From Auanema rhodensis (lineage: Eukaryota; Nematoda; Chromadorea; Rhabditida; Rhabditidae), in the NCBI GenBank assembly GCA_964057225.1, contig OZ059896.1, positions 15,698,501 to 15,762,500 on the forward strand: DNA of 64,000 nt, read 5' to 3'. Positions 25,401 to 40,700 of the stretch are shown piece by piece. The notes below the pieces were generated by a model. It saw only the letters and a program-made list of their open reading frames with translations. It was not told where the DNA came from and did no database searches. Position 1 is the stretch's first letter; the number at the start of each line of letters is the position of its first letter. Both the position numbers and the translations under genes were made by a program.

Positions 25401-28400
25401 ATAAAATTTATGAATTCAACAGATTTAATCTCTTCTTCAGTTAATTCTTTGGACTCGAACATCTTTTGAATATTACCAAGAGTTTTACTCATATATTCAA
25501 ATGATTTTTGACTTGTTAGCGATTGAACAACAATGTCTGGAACACAAATATCTTATCAGAATAATTGTAACCAGATCAAAACCTAAACTCGTTTCAGCAA
25601 ATTCAGCCGATGGATAGATTTTAGCACCATTTATTAGGATTCCATATGTTTCATTTCTAATCAGTATACCTGACTCTACATCTATACTTCCAGACTCGAA
25701 TTCGAGTCGACTCCTATAAGTCAAATTGAGATTTTCCTTCGAAAAATGAATATAATCTAACCAGTCATGTGATTCTGAATACTTTGAGTACATATATGAA
25801 GAAATTGTGAGAAAGTTCAATGAATCATAAACTTCCAGCTTTACATGAATATCATATAAAATGATATGATTAACATCATTTTCCCATAAAATCATATATG
25901 TATCATATAGCTCTACTGTCCAAATCCCTGATAGTTCTAAGGTGTCGTCTAGTAAAACCTAAATGAACGAATAGATTTTATATGAAAAATTCTCTTTCAT
26001 TACATTTCCTTTAACCACAACATTTTGATGATTTTGAAGATTTCTCTTTATTTCTTCAAAAGATTTTGGGAACTCAATCGAGAAAGAAGTCATTTTTATA
26101 TTTTGATAACTGCGAGATATTTCAGGTAAGCGTGAATCTAAATTGTAAATTTAAAACAACTTGTTTGATGAGCACGAAATACTTGGTAAACGGGTGGAAA
26201 CAGTTGGCGGGAAGTATGTAGAAGATTCGATAAAGATTGTGTGGTATCCTGTAAGATTTGAATTCAACCAAGTGAGATCTACATCTGGAATAAATAGAGT
26301 TAGCAGATTATTATACAATAAACATGCTTTCAAAAATCAATATTGAATCAAACATTTGAAGAATTCGAGGATTAATTGGCAAGCATTCGATTACACTACC
26401 AGTTATGGTAAATGATCCTGATTTTCCACGAGATTTTAAAAAATTGAAATAGCCATTACTACAATTGCTAATTATTGATTTTTAATAAATGAAAAAATAG
26501 AAAAACCTTAACTTTATTGAATAATTCACTTCAGAGAATAATATTTGAAATATTAAATTAAAAACTGGTGTCTTAATACCGTTTTTCATATTAGAAAACG
26601 TGGAATTTGCAATCTAAATCTGATTAATATTGTTTTATCTTTTCTCTTACATTGATTGTTATAGTTAATTCATATACAGGTAAGATTCCACTAATTGTAA
26701 CATCTTTACTTTTCTTTTTGAATTGGTTTTCTGAAGTCTTCGATACATTCCAAAGCTTGAAACCACTTGAACTCTCAACCATATTATCCATGTTTATCTG
26801 AAATTCACAAGAATTCTTATATAACGAGATGAAAAACAAGCCGTTGTTTCATTGAATAAATCAACTGTCCAACTATCTCTGATCAATATTCGAGATTGAT
26901 AAAAGGATTGATATGCTGTTATGTTGATAGATGTATCATAAACGCCATTCATATGGATAGTAGTAGTCGGTGAACTTTGAATAAGAGTAAGTTCCACACT
27001 TGGACTTAGTGACAGCCCTGCTTGAATATATCCATAGAACCATAAAGTGTTATTTCTCACCGAAATCTAATAATCTATCGTGTTTCTTTTTTCTAATAAA
27101 ATTAATAAATAATACCATTCCATCTGATATAACATATGTATTTCCATTACTATGTATAATTCCATATGGAAGTGCATACGATCCTACGAATTCTGATATA
27201 TCCTTAATCAACAAAATAATTACAAAATTTGAAGTTTGCTATAGCTGGTTAGAGAGTGAACCAGTGCTTGTAGATCACCTTTATCAAATCAATATGAAAA
27301 CCATTGCTGAAATCTAAAGAATCCAAGAGATAATTCAGTGTTGTTAACAATGTATCATATGACTGGATTTCAACATTACTAAGAACTTCAAATATTTCTT
27401 CCAATTTCTACAAGTATATCCGAAAAATAGAAAAAGAAAAACATAAAACTAACTTTAGACCATATTTCGTTAGATTTCAGAAATGTTTCTTGAAGTTCTG
27501 CAAGAGTATTATTCATTTTTGCTCCATTTGAGTTCTAAATTTCTAATTAAATCCAAATAGAATAATAAATCTGATAGCTAACCACTAACAAATGTTTCAT
27601 CAACGATAATGTCGAATCTTCCTTTAATAAAAATAAAAATGTACCATCTTATCGTGTTATATTACCTGCTTCAAATATTCAAATCCTAGAAAATCAGTGT
27701 AAAAACTAGAACGAAGAATAGTTAATTCAGCTATTTTCGTATTAAGGATACTGAAATATGGATCAGCACTTTTTGCAAATGCCGATATCGTTGAAAGACT
27801 TTTCGTTGTCATTTCCTCAGGAAATTCCGAAGACACAAACATGTCAATTGGTTCAATGGTTGCGACAGTCGGAATACTGTTCAAATCGGATGGATTATAA
27901 GTGGATGAAATAATTTGAGAATTATGATCATAATAGATGGATGAACTTGAAGAAACTATTCTATTCGTTATACAAGGAGATTTCGAGGTAAGTGTAGAAG
28001 AAATTGATCTTAATAATGTAGGTGATGAAGATTGGATTGATGATGTTGGAGAAAATATAGAGATATTTCCAATTAATGAAATTCTAAAATCATTCGGCAA
28101 ATAAGTATTGAACAAAGTAGTTTTCATTTGTTTTGTTGAGCGTTTAGTTGATGTTGCTAGAGCAGTGGAGTTTTTCGCTGCTGTTGGTATTGAAGTTGAG
28201 CTTTTCGTTGATATTGCAAGAGTAGTGGAGCTTTTCCTTTCTGTTGGTACTGAATTTGAGCGTTTAGTTGATGTTGCTAGAGTAGTGGAGCTTTTCCTTT
28301 CTGTTGGTACTGAAGTTGAGCTTTGCGTTGATGTTGCTAGAGTAGTGGAGCTTCTCGTTGATGTTGCAATAGTGGAGCTTTTCGTTGCTGTTGGTACTGA

Positions 28401-30181
28401 AGTTGAGGTTTTCGGTAATATTGTTGGAGTAGCGGAGCTTTTCGTTGCTGTTGATACTGAAGTTGAGGTTCTCGTTGATGTTGTTAGAGCAGTGGATCTT
28501 TTCGTTGCTGTTGATACTGAAGTTGAGGTTTTCGGTAATATTGTTCGAGTAGCGGAGCTTTTCCTTTCTGTTGGTACTGAAGTTGAGCTTATCGTTGCTG
28601 TTGGTACTGAAGTTGAGGTTTTCGGTAATATTGTTGGAGTAGTGGAGCTTTTCGTTGCTGTTGGTACTGAAGTTGAGGTTTTCGGTAATATTGTTGGAGT
28701 AGCGGAGCTTTTCGTTGCTGTTGATACTGAAGTTGAGGTTCTCGTTGATGTTGTTAGAGCAGTGGATCTTTTCGTTGCTGTTGATACTGAAGTTGAGGTT
28801 TTCGGTAATATTGTTTGAGTAGCGGAGCTTTTCCTTTCTGTTGGTACTGAAGTTGAGCTTATCGTTGCTGTTGGTACTGAAGTTGAGCTTTTCGTTGCTG
28901 TTGGTACTGAAGTTGAGCTTATCGTTGCTGTTGGTACTGAAGTTGAGCTTCTCGTTGATGTTGCAATAGTCGAGCTTTTCATTTCTGTTGGTACTGAAGT
29001 TGAGCTTTTCGTTGCTGTTGGTACTGAAGTTGAGCTTCTCGTTGTCGGTATCGAAGTTGATCGTTTCGTCGTTGTTGGTATGGAGGTGGATCGTTTCGTC
29101 ATTGTTGGTACAGTAGTAAGACCTTTCGTCGTTCTTGTCGGTACCGAAGTAGAACATTTCGTCGTTGTTGTCGGTACCGAAGTTGTGCGTTTCGTCGTTG
29201 TTGGAATCGAAGTTGATCGTTTCGTCGTTGTTGTCGGTACCGAAGTAGAACATTTCGTCGTTGTTGTCGGTACCGAAGTTGTGCGTTTCGTCGTTGTTGG
29301 AATCGAAGTTGATCGTTTCGTCGTTGTTGTCGGTACCGAAGTAGAACGTTTCGTCGTTGTTGTCGGTACCGAAGTTGTGCGTTTCGTCGTTGTTGGAATC
29401 GAAGTTGATCGTTTCGTCGTTGTTGTCGGTACCGAAGTAGAACGTTTCGTCGTTGTTGTTGGAACGATAGGTATAGTAACCCGGACGAAAGGGTTACCTT
29501 AACATATAAAATAAATAAATTTTAGAGTAAATATAATATACAGTATAAAGTGATACTTGAACAGAAACCAACAGTATATATGTTTCCATCTATAAAGGCA
29601 TCTCCAGCAATGCGCATGTTTGGAAACATCCTAAATGTTTTTCCATCTTTTTCAATAAGCGCTGAAAGAATATTAAACGCATAATTACATTTTTTGACCT
29701 AAATTTAAGAATTTAAAAGGAATGAAAGCTTTAAAAACCGAAGCGATGGGTTTCAAATTTAAAATTTGAGATCTTGTCATGTTTTGATATTCTTTAATTT
29801 TTAACATATTCTGCTGCTTTTCTGTTAGCCCATAATTGACTTGGGTTACATTCCCTATACATTCCTACAATAGAATTTTAAATTAAAGCATAAATTGGAA
29901 GCTTAACATCATCTTGAGCTGAAAATATTTTTTAAATAAAAAACTTTACTATTTTTTCTTTATACCGATATCTTGTTCCGTAGCATATCCATAGATTCGT
30001 CGAGGCTTCGAAAATGTAGGAGTGTATTCAACTTCTAAAATAATTTTTATATTTTCATCTTTACAGATATCATTATCACCATTGCATTTCAAAGAATATA
30101 TCTGAAAAGAATCAAAATTAATAATAAATTTAAGAAGAAACTCACAAGTAAAAGTAGAAAAGCCCAGCCACATATTTGCAT
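19409..30181 (-). CDS. lov-1-like: LOV-1/polycystin-1-like protein, copy C (complete)
   Basis: Same exon plan as copy B: start codon 30181-30179, stop 19411-19409, HLT codons of the GPS at 23680-23688. The mucin exon 27666-29497 (1832 nt) belongs to the second subtype. Its 5' repeats read KRTTSVPTTTTKCSTSVP, and the preceding exon carries TFSKPRRIYG where A and B have TYPMPRRIYG. The sense frame stays open through the repeats. The antisense frame that is open in the other copies is cut here by a TGA at about 28816, which supports minus as the coding strand. Channel, PLAT and tail exons match copy B at nearly every base. Confidence 0.87.
28123..29475 (-). repeat. Mucin-like VNTR of copy C (second subtype)
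   Basis: The 5' end of the array (29040-29475) is made of a longer repeat, about 120 nt, with an even GTCGTTGTTGTCGG core on the plus strand. It is read as alternating KRSTSVPTTTT, KCSTSVPTTTT and KRTTSVPTTTT. The 3' part contains a repeated block of several units (28380-28550 and 28620-28815). Confidence 0.88.
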
Positions 30182-30196
30182 GATGACACACAGCAA

Positions 30197-30812
30197 CTGA
30201 AGATTGGTTACTACGACAGCTAATTTCAGTTTTCATATTAGATTGTGTTACCTGGATATACATACTTAGCTAATAGCATTAGTCAAGACAACTATTGTAC
30301 AGCAAAGAACATGTAAATCATAGTTTGTAAACAAAATAATGAACATAACAGGTGTGTCTGTTGTTTTATAACAAATTGACAGAACTATTCTCTTATTGGC
30401 TAAATTCAAATGCAAATTTTGAAATTTTGAAATTAACCAATGAGCGAATGCTAATATGAAATGATTATATCACATCATAATTATTATTGTTTATTTGTTG
30501 TTAATATTGAAAATATAATTGATCACCTTAAAAATAAATATTTCGGTTCTATTATAATATTTATAATTCAATATTATTGATTTACATAAGGTTTTCAAAT
30601 AAAGAAACAATCTTTATTTGGAAATACTGTAGTGACCATGTCACTCTTCAATATATCAAAATGTTTCATATTGAAGGTCAAATAGAGGAGATATATAAGG
30701 AATTTAAATATTCTGAAAATATGAATACGGTAAGAAACATTCATATTGTAAGTTTTACTTTATTTATAAAATTTATTAAAAATAAAATTTCTTTATATTT
30801 ATAGGTTTTAAT
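30197..30812. promoter_or_regulatory. Divergent promoter region, unit 3
   Basis: Between LOV-1-like C and Thr3. Both CCAAT-type boxes and the TATATAAGG box are kept. The inner palindrome arm appears flipped (TTTTGAAATTTTGAAATT) relative to units 1 and 2. Confidence 0.5.
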
Positions 30813-31436
30813 ATGATTAATATTATTTTATTTCTTATTCACATTCAGTACAGTATTCAATGTATGCCAACAAATTCTGATATGGGTTTGTCATTAAAGA
30901 ATTCTTGAAATATTTGTCCAAAGATTTATTTAGAAACAACGACTATTCGTTATACTACAACAGTATCAGGTAATAAATGTTTCATAACGATTAGTTTTTG
31001 TTAATTTGATTTCAGTAAATCATATTCCATAAATCTGCTCCATGGGGGTTTTATCCTCTTATGTATTAGATATTATTACAATTACTATTTTCAGGAAAAG
31101 AAACAACCTTATACATGACCACAGCTGACAGTCAATTGACTACAAATGAGCACCTCTGGACTACAACTAGTTACTGGCAATTAACAATTCATATTGATCA
31201 AACTTCTTCTATTTATGATACTTCAACATCAGTTTCTTCTTAGTTTTACTATTGAACAAATAATTCTTGTAGCTTCATTCGAATGTATTAATTTGGAAAA
31301 TCTTGTCAATGATTTGGATTCTTTTTTTCAGGTGAATGATGATATGCCCGGGTCGCTACTACATATTCGATGTTTTTATGAGAAATGGCATTTTGAAGAT
31401 AGAAAGATTACTGGTATTGGTTGTGAGAAGGTTTGA
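30813..31436 (+). pseudogene. Thr-rich secreted protein, copy Thr3, damaged exon 3 donor
   Basis: Exons 1 and 2 (30813-30885 and 30934-30969) and most of exon 3 match Thr1. The exon 3 donor, AG|GTTATT in the other copies, reads AGTTTCTT near 31232. The only GT is one base upstream, and using it shifts the frame of the Cys module. Exon 3 also differs in two codons (CAA TTA ACA ATT). The copy may be non-functional or spliced differently. Confidence 0.6.
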
Positions 31437-31773
31437 ACCAGTAAGGAAAGATAAAAAGTTTTTCAAAATCTTTTATTTCATAATTTCGTTCCAAATGTTG
31501 TAACATATAATGGTGACGATGATACCAGCGATATTAGTAATTGGTCTTAGGTGGAACAGAGATTGCTTATTTTTCATTAAATCTTAAGATAATACCTTTG
31601 ACTGAAAAGACTCACAACATCGATAGTTGATAACTTGATTGATGCAACTTCTATTGATATATTAGTTAGAATTAAGCATAATGATTAGATGTAATACATT
31701 GATCACCTGTTGTTTCAACATCATCATATGAACAAGTTCATCAATCAAGTTTATTATAAATGAATACTAAATT

Positions 31774-34700
31774 TCAATTTTTTGCAGCCGTCTGTGTGAT
31801 TTGTGAGAAGAAGAGTTGTGTTCCTTGCTCGTACTGTTTCATCCATATATCTTTCGTATTAATTTTTGAATTCGATATTTTCTTTGTCAACTCATACGTC
31901 TGAATAATTTTATATTTTCGTTGATTGTAGTAAAGTTGAACCTGGTTAATGAAGTCCTTCAAAAATAGTTGATCCAATACTAAACTGGGAATATCATGTG
32001 CATTATCATGACAGCGTTGGCAGATACCAAGCGAAGATTTAACCTGAAATATACTGTGATATCTTTCTTCTTAACTATTATATAATTACCTTAAAGCATA
32101 TATGTCCTACTAAATCATAATCAATTGCTAAACGTTCAGGATTTGAACGAATATCTTCAAATTCATACATTATAATCATTACAAATACATTCAAAATAAC
32201 AATTGTTCCAATCATCATGAAAAGTACAAAGTAAGCTGATCCTAAAATATAAAAATGCTTTTCAATATTGGATATCGTTTGACCTAATATAGAGGTGTCA
32301 TATACTTTTCCACCAGCAACTTTACCCAGAAGAGAAGAAACAAGTGTTTGAAGAGAAACAAAATACGAATGATAACTGAAAACGCGTATATCAAATCTCT
32401 TTTCAATCAAATTTCTTTTACTTTTCTAATTTATTGCTCAATAAGTGAAGTATAGAGATCACAAATGTATTCAGAAAACAGGTGAAGAAGAGTCCAAAGT
32501 CGAATACTTGAGAAGAAGCACTGCTCAACGTATCGGCTAAGGCTGATATTCGATGATTTTGCCTGAAAATTGGAAATTGAAAGCCATCAGTGGAAAGTTT
32601 ACCTCAGAATTTTTATAAACTTGAATGAAATAAAGAAGACAATTGTAGCAAATATATATGTAAACGCAAGTTCTAAATCACGTTGTTTAGTTAAATTAAT
32701 GAAAATATTTCCATTTGTTGTGACAAATCGTTCAGTAATCTGAAAATTCAAAATTGAATCAAGGTATATACATAGAGTACTAGATACCTTAGAAGCATTA
32801 ATGCTTTTCATAATGAATATATAAACTGTTGAAATTCCTAATAAACTAACGAGTAAATCAGTAAATTCCCAAAAGTTATAGGATCTAAAGAAGGAATTTA
32901 GATAATTCCCATGAAACATTGAATTTGACAAACCCAATCAAGACGTGTTTCAATAGTTTAAATGGATTTCCAATAGAACTTCTCTTGATAAACGTTCGTC
33001 TATCGGATACTAATTGGATGATTTCGTACAGAAACTTGATTATACAGTATAACAAGTAGAATATCTGGAGAAATGCTCTTTGTTTTCTTAAAAAGTAAAC
33101 AAACCAACCTCTAGTAAAGTTTTGAGTTCACCATCATCCTCATTTCGGTAAATACGAATGGTTTCTATCCATACAGTTGGATGAAAAAATCCTAAACAAG
33201 CTATGATTAGAGACTAATAGATGATTTTCAATTTGAACCTTCTTCTGGAATTTCCACGAGAAGTTGAATTACTGAGAAATAATTTATCTGAGCATTATAA
33301 CAAGAAATTTCTACCATGATAGCTCTTGTATTCTGCAAATATAGAATATGATGATATGAAGAGATACTGAAGATGTCCACTTCATCAATCCAGCATTCAT
33401 TGTTCAACTGGGAAAAACGTTTTCTGAGACTTTCTGAAGAACCTTGTAGAGATACTATGTAACCACCACCTTCATAATTTCCAAATAATCCCATCAAACG
33501 TGGATCTAAATGCACATAACTAGACAGATGAATACTTAGCTGTCGGAATACTTCCTGTTTCTTCTGAAGATGAATGAGTAAAGCCTTTACCCAATACGTT
33601 GTTCTCTGACTTCCAACGTGCAACTTGTGATGAACAACTTGAATTTCGCAGTTTTCCAACTCTATTGGATAAGGAGTTGAAGGTTTGGAGATTGTTGTGA
33701 TCAATCACACTGGTAGTTGAACGAATTTGTCTGATGATACCATAACCCATTGAACGTGAAGCCTTAAAAATAGAAAGATACATCAGAAGCCATTGATTGA
33801 TGCTACTTTATCATTAAACATCCCCCTCATATCATAAGCTGGATCCCCATCTGACCAAGTTGAAGTGAGTCCTGTTCATTTGGCTTTCTATTACATAATT
33901 GTAATAATTATAAAAACCTGGTGTTAAAGAATCGTTAAGCCATCTCCAAAAGTCGTGCTCATTTCTTATTTTCAAAAACGAATTGTCAGAATCCGTTTGA
34001 AGATTAAACACATATTTCATCTATTTTGATATAACATTCAGTATATTAACTGTTGAAATCTTACATTATTCTGATAGTAAAATCCATACTTATCACGAAT
34101 CAAGTACATCAAGCTTCCAAGCAATATCAAAGATATGAGCAAGAAAGCAAACTCTTTCATTGTCTCGAACAATAGTTCTTCTCTATATACCCATGTATAT
34201 GGCCAACGTTGTTGCATTTCCTTTACCTTAATCGATTATCACGAGAAACTTGTAGCTTTATTATATCCGAATTCCTTCTTCCTGTGTCATCATGTTGTTC
34301 TTGCGACAAAATTGGCTCTGAAATGCTGATGTGAGTTTGCTTTTGGAGAATTTGGTAAACGTTTCGTCTGCGAATTTCGAAGATTTAAAAGGAAAAGTTC
34401 TATTTTAGAAACAAAAGCATAGATTAATCCATTTCTTTCATGAACACATGCTAGAAGAATAACCTGAAAATATTTGTTTCAACTTGTTTCAACATAGAAA
34501 TTGTACTTTGATCGGTTCCATTAGGAAAATCCATATAACAATGATTATCAAGAATTGCTTTGTTACCGTATTAGATTGATGTTCCGTTAATGATAAAGAT
34601 TTCTGAGATATATTTGGATTAATTTCCAAATTTTCAAAAAAAACTTACAGTAATATTAAAAATAAATAGAATAAGAAGAATAGTTCGAATGAATAGCATT

Positions 34701-37700
34701 AGTATTAGTTTCATTATAGGATTCATATATGACATTGGAACTTTGAAGTTTTCTTTCATTTTCTTGAAACTATTGATTTCGTTATGTTCATGTATTGTCA
34801 AAATTCTTCTAAATAACAATATAATTGAGAAAAATGATATATGCAACGTTAGTACTTCCATAAAAATAGAATAAGCTGATTCATGGTAGTTAAGATACAT
34901 GATAAGACTACGGCTATCACGATCTGAAAATTTTAGTTGAAAATCGTTTTCTAACAAACATTCACATTGATCATAAGAGAATCAGTTGGATTAGCAGTCA
35001 AATATTGAGAAATACATAGAAGTATTGAAGTTAATATTGAAAATGAATACCATAGTGAGATTACTTGTATATTTCTTCCAAATCTTCCGTTTGAACTTTC
35101 TAAAATAAGTTTCATTTTTATATTTTCATATACGTATGCATATACCAAAGAAAATTGCTAAAAAACTAATATTTTCAGTCAACTGATGTAAACATAAGAA
35201 GTCGGAAAAATAATATTTTGATCCTTTTTCTTGAACTAAACATTCCACCTTAATATCAGCCTAGTCACTATAGTTACTAGGAAATTTAAAAAACTTGGCT
35301 CTTGTAATGTGTTCCTAACCAGCATCCTACTGGAAACGAGAATGTTTCTCGAGTTTGTACGTCGAATATTAAGATTTTTGAACAAAACCATTCCTCCGTC
35401 TTACCAGTACCCATCTGATCAACCCATAAGCGAAGATACTTGATATGTCCGAGACAACTTGACATTTTGATGAAAGCTATTTGAAAACAAAAGAAAATAC
35501 TTCGAAGTAGTCAGCAGATATCTGGAATAGGATCCCCATTTGAACCTGATTTCATCATTCTTCCTTGACTTTTCGTCAATTTCCAGCCTTCTGGCCATTT
35601 CCGATGATATTTTTCCCGTCAAATTGAAGCAAATCTTTAAACTTTTCGTTGTTTTGAAAACTAAATTACATTGAATACTTGAGAATTTGTAGACGAAAAT
35701 TGTCGGAAACCAGTAAAAACAGTTAGAATATACATGTAAGTATGATCCGGTCGATTATCATCAAGGTAGTGGATTTTCTTCTAAAATTCAAAAATTAGAG
35801 GCTCAATGAAATTTCTACTTCACCTTTTCATTTCTAACTAATGATAAAGATTGATGAATATTATAGATGATTATCAGAAAAAATATGTTATAACATATAA
35901 TTAATACAAATAATTTTATATTTTTCTATAAAAACTTATAATTTAATAATCAAAGTATGAAATCTTACAGCAATAACATCAACAATATACTCATACGTAT
36001 TTGTTGTTATAACATCCTGATTAAATATTCCAACAGAGAATGATGTTAAATGAGTTGATTCACATAGTACAATCTTCAGATCTGATGTATTAGTTGACTA
36101 TAATAGAATAAAAGGCATTTATATGTTAAATGTTTAGGATTTAACCGAAATTCCCCAAGATTCCATACGATCTGTATTAGAGTTGTAGGAATAACATCCT
36201 TTAGTTAAGACTCTAACGTCATGATCCATATTATCTGAAAACATCTCTTAGAAACATTGGTAACTTAGTGTCATAAGTCTGAGGAAAGCTTAAGAGGGGA
36301 AAGGAGACAACATTTCCTTTCTCTCTTACTTTCAGAAAAACGCCATGTCCTGGAATATCCAAAAGGTTTATCGTAATCGTTGTATAATACACTTTTGTTT
36401 CCAAGCTTCTTGTCGGAAAGTGATCCGAAACCAAAAATAAATAAACCAGTCATGTTCAGTAGTTCAGATTTCAAAATGTGAAACTGGTTGAAAGCTTGAA
36501 GTAAAGAAAGGTATATGTTTCAACTCTTCTGTTACTCTTGTCATTGATATGTTCGAAGAAAAATGAATGATCCTCTGCACGAGGCCCCGGAACGGATTGA
36601 AAATTCATGAAGAAACATTCGGAAACATTCGATGTTCTTCGTGCAGATGTTGTAACCTTTATGTGAATGTAACTTTCTAAGAAAGAAAGATCAGAATGAA
36701 AACCTGAATAACAAGAGAAGCATTCCATGTTTTTGTTTCAAATGAATTTAAATTCAGAATTTGATAATCCTCTAAAGGAGAGTGAGATATAGTAACCAAA
36801 GGATCAATATGAACTAAAATAATATAAATTTGGAAAATAAAAGCAAAACACAAGAACCATCTTTTAGAAGACCTTTTATCTTAATAGGCTTTTTGGTATT
36901 CTGAACTCTGCAAGACTTATTATAAGAAAAATATACTGGAAATAGATTTTACTTGATAATCTCCAAGTTTTCCGTTTTAATTTGAACATCTAAAGTTCCA
37001 CTATTTATCAAATTATCTATATTATCAATATAATAATATAAATTTTCTTCAAAACAAATGATATTTAAGATAAAATTATCTTTAGACGATATCTGTTTGA
37101 TATTTAAATCATCAAGTTCGGCTGGAAATTTCAACTGAAAATTGAAGTTTTGAAGTATTTATCTGGATAGTAGGCTCTGACTTCCCAATTCATACAATGA
37201 TGTTCTCGTTTCAGAACAGAGTTTTCATTCCCTCCTGCTAGTATAAGCTGCCCCCCTTGAGCCTCTTTAGACTGAAAACCAAAATTATTGAAAAAACTAA
37301 AAGCATATGGCCTCATGACTGACATCATAGTAGAATGGAAAACCTTGCGACTCGACTAGTGTCTCAGCTAACGAATCCATCATACTATTCAAAGTTGAAA
37401 CCAATTGATTTACCAAATCTTTACTCTAAACCAACATGCATGTGTTATTCAATTAACAAAGAAACTGACTATTTGCTTCTGAACAAGACGTGTAGCTTCG
37501 AAAGACCATTCTTCATCACTGTATTCTTCAACATATCGTATATCATCTGAAGTTATTTGTCAAACCACAGTATTATTCAAACCTTAACCTGGATATTCTG
37601 GTAAAGGATTAAATATTTCGTTAAAATTAGTTTTTTCATAGTTCAAATTTCGAGAAACATCACTGGCTAATGGATTATTCCAATTATTTTTCAATGCTTT

Positions 37701-40700
37701 CAATATTGATGAAGATACTTCTAATGTTTTCCCTGATATCTGAAACATTTGTATTGTTATGTAAATAAAATTTATGAATTCAACAGATTTAATCTCTTCT
37801 TCAGTTAATTCTTTGGACTCGAACATCTTTTGAATATTACCAAGAGTTTTACTCATATATTCAAATGATTTTTGACTTGTTAGCGATTGAACAACAATGT
37901 CTGGAACACAAATATCTTATCAGAATAATTGTAACCAGATCAAAACCTAAACTCGTTTCAGCAAATTCAGCCGATGGACAGATTTTAGCACCATTTATTA
38001 GGATTCCATATGTTTCATTTCTAATCAGTATACCTGACTCTACATCTATACTTCCAGACTCGAATTCGAGTCGACTCCTATAAGTCAAATTGAGATTTTC
38101 CTTCGAAAAATGAATATAATCTAACCAGTCATGTGATTCTGAATACTTTGAGTACATATATGAAGAAATTGTGAGAAAGTTCAATGAATCATAAACTTCC
38201 AGCTTTACATGAATATCATATAAAATGATATGATTAACATCATTTTCCCATAAAATCATATATGTATCATATAGCTCTACTGTCCAAATCCCTGATAGTT
38301 CTAACGTGTCGTCTAGTAAAACCTAAATGAACGAATAGATTTTATATGAAAAATTCTCTTTCATTACATTTCCTTTAACCACAACATTTTGATGATTTTG
38401 AAGATTTCTATTTATTTCTTCAAAAGATTTTGGGAACTCAATCGAGAAAGAAGTCATTTTTATATTTTGATAACTGCGAGATATTTCAGGTAAGCGTGAA
38501 TCTAAATTGTAAATTTAAAACAACTTGTTTGATGAGCACGAAATACTTGGTAAACGGGTGGAAACAGTTGGCGGGAAGTATGTAGAAGATTCGATAAAGA
38601 TTGTGTGGTATCCTGTAAGATTTGAATTCAACCAAGTGAGATCTACATCTGGAATAAATAGAGTTAGCAGATTATTATACAATAAACATGCTTTCAAAAA
38701 TCAATATTGAATCAAACATTTGAAGAATTCGAGGATTAATTGGCAAGCATTCGATTACACTACCAGTTATGGTAAATGATCCTGATTTTCCACGAGATTT
38801 TAAAAAATTGAAATAGCCATTACTACAATTGCTAATTATTGATTTTTAATAAATGAAAAAATAGAAAAACCTTAACTTTATTGAATAATTCACTTCAGAG
38901 AATAATATTTGAAATATTAAATTAAAAACTGGTGTCTTAATACCGTTTTTCATATTAGAAAACGTGGAATTTGCAATCTAAATCTGATTAATATTGTTTT
39001 ATCTTTTCTCTTACATTGATTGTTATAGTTAATTCATATACAGGTAAGATTCCACTAATTGTAACATCTTTACTTTTCTTTTTGAATTGGTTTTCTGAAG
39101 TCTTCGATACATTCCAAAGCTTGAAACCACTTGAACTCTCAACCATATTATCCATGTTTATCTGAAATTCACAAGAATTCTTATATAACGAGATGAAAAA
39201 CAAGCCGTTGTTTCATTGAATAAATCAACTGTCCAACTATCTCTGATCAATATTCGAGATTGATAAAAGGATTGATATGCTGTTATGTTGATAGATGTAT
39301 CATAAACGCCATTCATATGGATAGTAGTAGTCGGTGAACTTTGAATAAGAGTAAGTTCCACACTTGGACTTAGTGACAGCCCTGCTTGAATATATCCATA
39401 GAACCATAAAGTGTTATTTCTCACCGAAATCTAATAATCTATCGTGTTTCTTTTTTCTAATAAAATTAATAAATAATACCATTCCATCTGATATAACATA
39501 TGTATTTCCATTACTATGTATAATTCCATATGGAAGTGCATACGATCCTACGAATTCTGATATATCCTTAATCAACAAAATAATTACAAAATTTGAAGTT
39601 TGCTATAGCTGGTTAGAGAGTGAACCAGTGCTTGTAGATCACCTTTATCAAATCAATATGAAAACCATTGCTGAAATCTAAAGAATCCAAGAGATAATTC
39701 AGTGTTGTTAACAATGTATCATATGACTGGATTTCAACATTACTAAGAACTTCAAATATTTCTTCCAATTTCTACAATTATATCCGAAAAATAGAAAAAG
39801 AAAAACATAAAACTAACTTTAGACCATATTTCGTTAGATTTCAGAAATGTTTCTTGAAGTTCTGCAAGAGTATTATTCATTTTTGCTCCATTTGAGTTCT
39901 AAATTTCTAATTAAATCCAAATAGAATAATAAATCTGATAGCTAACCACTAACAAATGTTTCATCAACGATAATGTCGAATCTTCCTTTAATAAAAATAA
40001 AAATGTACCATCTTATCGTGTTATATTACCTGCTTCAAATATTCAAATCCTAGAAAATCAGTGTAAAAACTAGAACGAAGAATAGTTAATTCAGCTATTT
40101 TCGTATTAAGGATACTGAAATATGGATCAGGACTTTTTGCAAATGCCGATATCGATGAAAGACTTTTCGTTGTCATTTCCTCAGGAAATTCCAAAGACAC
40201 AAACATGTCAATTGGTTCAATGGTTGCGACAGTCGGAATACTGTTCAAATCGGATGGATTATAAGTGGATGAAAAAATTTGAGAATTATGATCATAATAG
40301 ATGGATGAACTTGAAGAAACTATTCTATTCGTTATACAAGGAGATTTCGAGGTAAGTGTAGAAGAAATTGATCTTAATAATGTAGGTGATGAAGATTGGA
40401 TTGATGATGTTGGAGAAAACATAGAGATATTTCCAATTAATGAACTTCTAAAATCATTTGGCAAATAAGTATTGAACAAAGTAGTTTTCATTTGTTTTGT
40501 TGAGCGTTTAGTTGATGTTACTAGAGTAGTAGAGCTTTTCGTTGATGTTGCTAGAGTAGTGGAGTTTTTCGCTGCTGTTGGTACTGAAGTTGAGCTTTTC
40601 GTTGATATTGCAAGAGTAGTGGAGCTTTTCCTTTCTGTTGGTACTGAAGTTAAGCTTTGCGTTGATGTTGCTAGAGTAGTGGAGCTTCTCGTAGATGTTG

